The notes beneath the pieces were generated by a model. The model did not search any database. It was not told the DNA's origin and saw only the letters and a program-made list of their open reading frames with translations. Positions 14,027 to 17,630 of a stretch of DNA of 17,630 nt are shown here, piece after piece. The stretch spans positions 1 through 17,630 of the forward strand of contig JACQEC010000155.1 of NCBI GenBank assembly GCA_016200765.1, given 5' to 3'. Within the stretch, counting starts at the first letter, position 1; each line of letters starts with the position of its first letter. The position numbers were made by a program, and so were the translations under genes. This DNA is from Chloroflexota bacterium (lineage in GTDB: Bacteria; Chloroflexota; Anaerolineae; JACRMK01).

Positions 14027-14122
14027 AGTAGGGAGTAGGAAGTAAGGGGCGGCAACAAAGGCAACCGCCCGTCAAGAAACAGCCCTACTTCCTACTCCTT
14101 ACTTCTTACTCCCTGCTCCCTA
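14027..14122 (-). repeat. Heptad inverted-repeat element A3
   Basis: On the minus strand it begins at the TAG stop of sufB (14120-14122). Five 7-nt units (TAGGGAG, CAGGGAG, TAAGAAG, TAAGGAG, TAGGAAG) run to 14088, then a ~40-nt core including GGCGGTTGCC, then three reverse-complement units at 14027-14047. The core shares TAGGGCTGTTTCT and GTTGCCGCCCCTTACT with A2 but lacks the GAGCTTGTCGAAGG insert. Confidence 0.85.
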
Positions 14123-15544
14123 CCCGACCGACCCCTCCATCTGCAATTGAATCAGCCGATTCATCTCGACCGCGTACTCCATCGGCAGTTCTTTGACCAC
14201 CGGCTCGATGAACCCGCTGACAATCATCGAGGTCGCGTCCACCTCCGACAGGCCGCGGCTCATCAGGTAGAAGAGTTGCTCGTCGCCGACCTTGCTGACC
14301 GTCGCCTCGTGGCCGATGGTGACGTTGTCTTCGTCAATCTCAATGTATGGGTAGGTGTCGGAGCGCGACTGCTCGTCGAGCAGCAGCGCGTCACAGCGCA
14401 CGGTGGACTTCGCCCCTTCGGCGCCCTTATAGACCTTCACCAGCCCGCGGTAGCCCGCGCGCCCACCGTCCTTGCTGATGGATTTGCTGACGATGTTGCT
14501 GGTGGTGTGCGGCGCGCCATGCACGGCTTTGCCGCCGGCGTCCTGATGCTGCCCCTTGCCCGCGAACGCGATAGACAGGATTTCGGCGTGCGCGCCCTTG
14601 CCCAGCATATAGACCGACGGGTACTTCATCGTCAGCTTGGAGCCGAGGTTGGCGTCCACCCACTCCATGGTCGCGTCCTGATAGGCCGCCGCGCGCTTGG
14701 TCACCAGATTAAAGACATTGTTAGACCAGTTCTGGATGGTCGTGTAGCGCACGCGCGCGCCCTTGTGCACGAGAATCTCGACCACCGCGCTGTGCAGGGA
14801 ATCGGTGCTGTAGGTCGGGGCTGTACAGCCCTCAACGTAATGCACGTATGAGCCTTCATCGGCGATAATCAGCGTGCGCTCGAACTGGCCCATGTTCTGC
14901 GCGTTGATGCGGAAGTATGCTTGCAGGGGCATATCCACGTGCACGCCCGGCGGCACGTAGATGAACGATCCGCCCGACCAGACCGCGCTGTTGAGCGCCG
15001 CCAGTTTATTGTCCGACGGCGGGATCACCGTCGAGAAATACTTCTTCACAATGTCGGGGTGCAGTTTCAGCGCGGTGTCCATATCGGTGAACAGCACGCC
15101 CTGTTTCGTGAGCGATTCTTTGATGGAGTGATAGACCGACTCCGATTCATACTGCGCGCCGACGCCGGAGAGAAACTTCTGCTCGGCTTCGGGGATGCCC
15201 AGCCTATCAAAGGTGCGCTTCACGTCGCTGGGCACTTCGTTCCAGTCCTTCGCGCTTTCCTTCGACGCCTTCATATAATAGAAGATGTCCTGGAAGTTGA
15301 TCTGATTCAGGTTGCCGCCCCACTGCGGGAGCGGCTTCTTCTCAAAGATCGCCAGCGAGCGCAGGCGGAACTGCCGCATCCAGTCCGGCTCGCTTTTCAT
15401 CCACGAGATTTCCTCGACGACTTTTGCGTTCAGGCCCTTCTTGGCCTTGAAGATATAGCTCTCCGCGTCGTGGAAACCGTACTTCTCGGTATAGGTTGAA
15501 CCAGACGCGCCAAAGTCGAGTAGTTCTTTCTGTTCGTTAGACAT
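14120..15544 (-). CDS. sufB: Fe-S cluster assembly protein SufB
   Basis: The 474-residue protein is a full-length SufB. It has the N-terminal helix region YGFHDAESYIFKAKKGLNAKVVEEISWMKSEPDWM, the beta-helix core with IADEGSYVHYVEGCTAPTY, and the cluster-associated cysteine in STVRCDALLLDEQSRSDTYPYIEI (Cys384, corresponding to the E. coli SufB Cys405 position by motif). TIGHEATVSKVGDEQLFYLMSRGL follows. SufB is the scaffold subunit on which clusters form, using sulfur from SufS and ATPase action of SufC. The ATG has an excellent ribosome site (AAAGGGAG, 6-nt spacer) and overlaps the sufC stop by 8 nt, indicating coupled translation. Confidence 0.97.
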   Translation of the reverse strand: MSNEQKELLDFGASGSTYTEKYGFHDAESYIFKAKKGLNAKVVEEISWMKSEPDWMRQFRLRSLAIFEKKPLPQWGGNLNQINFQDIFYYMKASKESAKDWNEVPSDVKRTFDRLGIPEAEQKFLSGVGAQYESESVYHSIKESLTKQGVLFTDMDTALKLHPDIVKKYFSTVIPPSDNKLAALNSAVWSGGSFIYVPPGVHVDMPLQAYFRINAQNMGQFERTLIIADEGSYVHYVEGCTAPTYSTDSLHSAVVEILVHKGARVRYTTIQNWSNNVFNLVTKRAAAYQDATMEWVDANLGSKLTMKYPSVYMLGKGAHAEILSIAFAGKGQHQDAGGKAVHGAPHTTSNIVSKSISKDGGRAGYRGLVKVYKGAEGAKSTVRCDALLLDEQSRSDTYPYIEIDEDNVTIGHEATVSKVGDEQLFYLMSRGLSEVDATSMIVSGFIEPVVKELPMEYAVEMNRLIQLQMEGSVG

Positions 15545-16319
15545 GAGAGTCTCCCTTTACGAGGCTTTCGTAGCCCTTCTCTTCCAGTTCCAGCGCCAGT
15601 TCAGGGCCGCCGCTCTGCAGGATGACGCCGTCCACCAGCACATGCACAAACTGCGGCTTGATGTAATTCAGGATGCGCTGGTAATGCGTAATGACCAGCA
15701 GGCCGAGTTTGGGGCCGCGCAGGAGGTTCACGCCTTCAGAAACCACGCGCAGCGCGTCAATATCCAGTCCCGAATCGGTCTCGTCGAGGATGGCGATCTC
15801 CGGCTCCAGCACGGCCATCTGCAAAATCTCCGCGCGCTTCTTCTCACCGCCCGAAAAGCCCTCGTTCAGGTAGCGCGTGGCAAACGACTCGTCCACCTTC
15901 AGCATCGCCATCTTCTCGCGCATCATCTTGCGAAACTTGGGGATAGACAGCACCTCTTCGCGGCGCGACTCCGGCTTGCTGGGGTTGCCATGCACCGAGC
16001 GATAGGCCAGCCGCAGGAAGTTCGCCATGCTGACGCCCGGCACCGCCACCGGATACTGGAAGGCGAGGAACAAGCCCTTGCGCGCCCGCTCATCGGGCGA
16101 CAACTCCAGGATGTTCTCGCCGTTCAACAGCACTTCGCCGTCGGTGACAAGGTACTTGGGGTGGCCGCTAAGGGTGTAGGCCAGCGTGCTCTTGCCGGAG
16201 CCGTTCGGCCCCATGATCGCATGAACTTCCCCCTGGTTGACCGTCAGGCTCAAGCCCTTCAGGATTTCGCGGCCCTCGACGCTGACGTGCAGGTTTTTGA
16301 TCTCCAACTGTGATGTCAT
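15537..16319 (-). CDS. sufC: Fe-S cluster assembly ATPase SufC
   Basis: The 260-residue ABC-type ATPase has Walker A GPNGSGKST (37-45), a Q-loop in FLAFQYP, the signature FSGGEKKR (155-162), and Walker B IAILDE (175-180) running into the SufC hallmark TDSGLDIDAL. The switch histidine is in VITHYQRIL. There are no transmembrane segments; SufC works in the cytoplasm, driving conformational change of SufB-SufD. The SGLDIDALR and PEIAILDETDSG strings separate SufC from transporter ATPases. It is the first gene of the operon, with a weak AAGAGA ribosome site and two promoter candidates 100-220 bp upstream. Confidence 0.97.
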   Translation of the reverse strand: MTSQLEIKNLHVSVEGREILKGLSLTVNQGEVHAIMGPNGSGKSTLAYTLSGHPKYLVTDGEVLLNGENILELSPDERARKGLFLAFQYPVAVPGVSMANFLRLAYRSVHGNPSKPESRREEVLSIPKFRKMMREKMAMLKVDESFATRYLNEGFSGGEKKRAEILQMAVLEPEIAILDETDSGLDIDALRVVSEGVNLLRGPKLGLLVITHYQRILNYIKPQFVHVLVDGVILQSGGPELALELEEKGYESLVKGDSHV

Positions 16320-16418
16320 CGGTTCTCTTCTTGATCCCCTTCATATCGGATTCTTGCGGTTTCTCGAAGCCCTTGCGGGAGGGCGGCTAGCGGCTCTACT
16401 CGGTGAGCCAACATTCCA

Positions 16419-16447
16419 ATTATATCCGCCACGCCTCCAGCGTCCAA
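16419..16447 (-). promoter_or_regulatory. Proximal suf promoter candidate
   Basis: On the minus strand TTGGAC (16442-16447) is 17 nt from a perfect TATAAT (16419-16424), about 100 bp before sufC. The -35 matches only 3/6, but spacing and -10 are optimal. Confidence 0.5.
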
Positions 16448-16507
16448 ACCATCATCAGCGCCAAACCAACACGGCGATTAGGGCGTAAGTGGTTACAATT
16501 CTGCCCC

Positions 16508-16536
16508 ATTATATCAGGCCGGAGCCAAATTAGCAA
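16508..16536 (-). promoter_or_regulatory. Distal suf promoter candidate
   Basis: On the minus strand TTGCTA (16531-16536, 4/6) is 17 nt from a perfect TATAAT (16508-16513), about 190 bp before sufC. The two promoters would be in tandem, with a ~90-bp offset. No recognised IscR or Fur site was identified around them by eye. Confidence 0.6.
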
Positions 16537-16651
16537 GTTTTTTATGATAGAATTTAGAAAAAGGCCTGGCGAGCGGGCGGAGGCGGAACAAGGTCGGCAG
16601 GGAGAGTTGGAAATGTAACCAAAGCCTAGAGAGAGGGGGTTGCCTCGGCAA

Positions 16652-16782
16652 GGGGTATAACGCAGATTTGTAGGGGCGAAGCAACGGCCACGGCTCGCGC
16701 TGTTTGCCAACGGGATTGCTGGCCGTTGCTTCGCCCTTACCGCGTACGCTCTCACGTCTCCGACGATTCTGCGTTATGCCCC
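16652..16782. repeat. Nested imperfect palindrome, MITE-like
   Basis: Outer arms GGGGTATAACGCAGA (16652-16666) and TCTGCGTTATGCCCC (16768-16782) match except for one G-T pair. Inner arms AGGGGCGAAGCAACGGCCA (16672-16690) and TGGCCGTTGCTTCGCCCTT (16720-16738) also differ at one pair. Centre 29 nt; a 29-nt asymmetric bulge lies on the right side. No coding frame or target duplication is convincing. This and the suf promoters are the main content of the ~520-bp stretch from 16320 to 16839. Confidence 0.65.
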
Positions 16783-16797
16783 TCGGCAAGCGGGTAT

Positions 16798-16826
16798 TTG
16801 CCAAACACGGCTCAGGCCGGTAAAAT
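16798..16826 (+). promoter_or_regulatory. Promoter of the tRNA-like gene
   Basis: TTGCCA (16798-16803, 5/6) and TAAAAT (16821-16826, 5/6) are exactly 17 nt apart. The predicted transcript start, about 16833, is 7 nt before the tRNA-like acceptor stem at 16840. Confidence 0.6.
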
Positions 16827-16839
16827 GGACCTGTTGACA

Positions 16840-16904
16840 GCGGGTGTGGCTCGACAGCAGAGTGTCTGCAGCAGAATACAAGGGTTCGATTCCCTTCACC
16901 CGCT
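16840..16904 (+). pseudogene. tRNA-Gly-like gene lacking an anticodon loop
   Basis: A 65-nt sequence folds as a tRNA except at the anticodon. The acceptor stem GCGGGTG/CACCCGC (7 bp) and T arm AAGGG-TTCGATT-CCCTT are perfect, with a D stem GCTC/GAGT and discriminator T. The anticodon arm is TCTGC, one A, GCAGA, so about six loop bases are absent and no anticodon can be read. Bacterial tRNA-Gly genes commonly have the same acceptor stem and TCTGC/GCAGA arm, so Gly origin is inferred. The D loop (GACAGCA) lacks the usual GG. No CCA is encoded. It has a strong promoter, so it may be a transcribed non-decoding RNA or a recent pseudogene. Confidence 0.6.
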
Positions 16905-17058
16905 AGAACCTCCGTCCCCAAAAGACGCATAATAGGTCTAAGACATCGCCCTGTGAGAGATCAGTGTGCAGACGCGCAAGGTGGGGGCTGATGCCATTAT
17001 TAAGCGTGCGCGTCATCGGTGATGTGATGGTTGTGGCGGTGGTGGGGGAGTGGGGAAG

Positions 17059-17097
17059 CCTCACCCCGGCCCTCTCTCCATCGGGGGAGGGGAGGCG
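17059..17097. repeat. Palindromic dispersed repeat E2
   Basis: CCTCACCCCGGCCCTCTC followed by TCCATCGGGGGAGGGGAGGC is an eroded copy, in the opposite orientation, of the palindrome at 8870-8909 (which reads CCTCACCCCCGACCCCTCTC on the minus strand). It lies in the 270-bp gap between the tRNA-like gene and the next coding region. Confidence 0.55.
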
Positions 17098-17119
17098 GCG
17101 GCACAGAGTCACGTTTTTT

Positions 17120-17135
17120 GTTACCTCGTGGTAAC
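17120..17135. promoter_or_regulatory. Perfect GTTACC/GGTAAC inverted repeat
   Basis: GTTACC-TCGT-GGTAAC is a perfect 6-bp dyad with a 4-nt centre, preceded by a run of six T. It is 40 nt before the ATG at 17175. It could be an operator; on neither strand is it followed by the T-run needed for a terminator. Confidence 0.35.
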
Positions 17136-17174
17136 TTTGAAGTCACTACGCGGCGAGTTTTTCTAGAGGGTGCT

Positions 17175-17498
17175 ATGCAAATCACACTTTGTCGGTGGTT
17201 CACCTCAAACAGGATTCCTTCCAATGCGGCTGGCCAGGATTTCTCGATGGATTACGAGCACATTGGAGCTCCGCCTATTACGACGGCACAGCTGCCTGCT
17301 AGGGAGGATATCGAGCCACAGCCATTCGATGAGGGGCAGCTCTATCACTTCCGAGTAAACGGCGTCTGCTACGCCAACCAGTTCGTCGGTGAGTTTACAA
17401 CAGAGCAGCTTTTGTTGTATAGTGACGACGATCGAGCGGTGGTTGAAGCCCAGTTCAGACAGTGGTGTAAGGAGCACCGGGACGAGTTGCCGCAGTAA
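17175..17498 (+). CDS. Small unrecognised protein
   Basis: The 107-residue product is acidic and soluble, with no signal peptide, membrane helix or motif I recognise. It contains FDEGQLYHFRVNGVCYANQFVGEF, suggesting a short beta-rich segment, then a helix ending QFRQWCKEHRDELPQ. Cysteines at residues 6, ~65 and ~97 are not spaced as a metal site. The ATG at 17175 follows AGAGGG (17165-17170) by 4 nt; an internal ATG at 17247 (after AGGA) would give 83 residues and is a real alternative. The neighbour downstream starts 37 bp later and may be co-transcribed. Base composition is visibly less GC-rich than the suf block, hinting at accessory origin. Confidence 0.6.
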   Translation: MQITLCRWFTSNRIPSNAAGQDFSMDYEHIGAPPITTAQLPAREDIEPQPFDEGQLYHFRVNGVCYANQFVGEFTTEQLLLYSDDDRAVVEAQFRQWCKEHRDELPQ

Positions 17499-17535
17499 CC
17501 CAACCTTGGTGCGAGGCCAGTTCCGTGGAGGGCAT

Positions 17536-17630
17536 ATGGAATTACGCATTGCTTGCCTGGCCGACTACGCAGGCCTGTCTATTGATCGAAAGCTCAACAT
17601 CATGGGCGTGTTTTCCAATATCTTTGCTCC
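17536..17630 (+). CDS. DUF6941-like protein, 3'-truncated by window
   Basis: The ATG at 17536 has a good ribosome site, GGAGG with a 5-nt spacer. The 31 visible residues, MELRIACLADYAG then LSIDRKLNIMGVFSNIFA, match the N-terminal pattern of DUF6941-family proteins as I remember it (short beta strand, LADYA, then KLNI-G-F). The function of that family is unknown to me. The gene runs off the window end. Confidence 0.65.
   Translation, partial: MELRIACLADYAGLSIDRKLNIMGVFSNIFA

Noticed and set aside
13873..14064. N-terminal extension of SufD
   Set aside because: It translates the A3 element and leader; SufD similarity starts after the ATG at 13872.
16403..16618. Plus-strand small frame over the suf promoters
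   Set aside because: It starts with GTG without a ribosome site, overlaps both promoter candidates, and its composition is not protein-like.
16514..16930. Minus-strand frame with GEGNRTLVF
   Set aside because: That string is the typical spurious translation of the antisense strand of a tRNA gene; it overlaps the tRNA-like locus and the palindrome.
17031..17174. Upstream extension of the small protein
   Set aside because: It runs through the E2 palindrome and the dyad, with a low-complexity GC-rich translation and no ribosome site.

Overview
The window is a GC-rich bacterial chromosome segment. Several features point to a Chloroflexota-like (Anaerolineae-type) organism: a SUF operon carrying a Rieske ferredoxin and a DUF59/SufT gene, a DUF2723 membrane mannosyltransferase-like protein, a LuxR-kelch membrane regulator, a PD40 propeller protein, and many short dispersed intergenic repeats. 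This placement is inferred from gene content only; no 16S or phylogeny is available.

Positions 1-3932 run on the plus strand. They hold the 3' part of a proline-rich PD40 beta-propeller protein, a secreted protein with an internal duplication, a membrane-anchored di-heme cytochrome c, an ArsN1/PAT-like GNAT acetyltransferase, and a 4HBT acyl-CoA thioesterase. The last gene converges on, and overlaps by 13 bp, a minus-strand block.

Positions 3920-8768 are minus strand: a LuxR-kelch regulator with its own promoter, a radical SAM/SPASM-like enzyme, and a DUF2723 GT-C-type protein. The DUF2723 protein appears to start at a CTG codon behind a strong Shine-Dalgarno sequence.

Positions 8913-16319 are a long minus-strand Fe-S biogenesis operon in the order sufC-sufB-sufD-sufU-Rieske-sufT(DUF59)-moaA-sufS, with two tandem promoter candidates upstream of sufC. 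SufBCD assembles clusters, SufS supplies sulfur, and SufU transfers sulfur or acts as scaffold. MoaA, a [4Fe-4S] radical SAM enzyme of molybdenum cofactor synthesis, sits inside the operon as a probable client.

Positions 16320-17630 hold divergent suf promoters, a nested palindrome, a well-promoted tRNA-Gly-like locus that lacks an anticodon loop, a small unrecognised protein, and the start of a DUF6941-like gene.

The most striking non-coding feature is a set of intergenic palindromes built from 7-nt units. Seven or so loci with at least three unrelated unit sequences (AGTAGGG-, GATGGCC- and GATTTTA-type, plus a looser CGGATTA-type) share one design: units on one strand, then the same units on the other strand. 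Most begin at, or a few bases after, the stop codon of the upstream gene.
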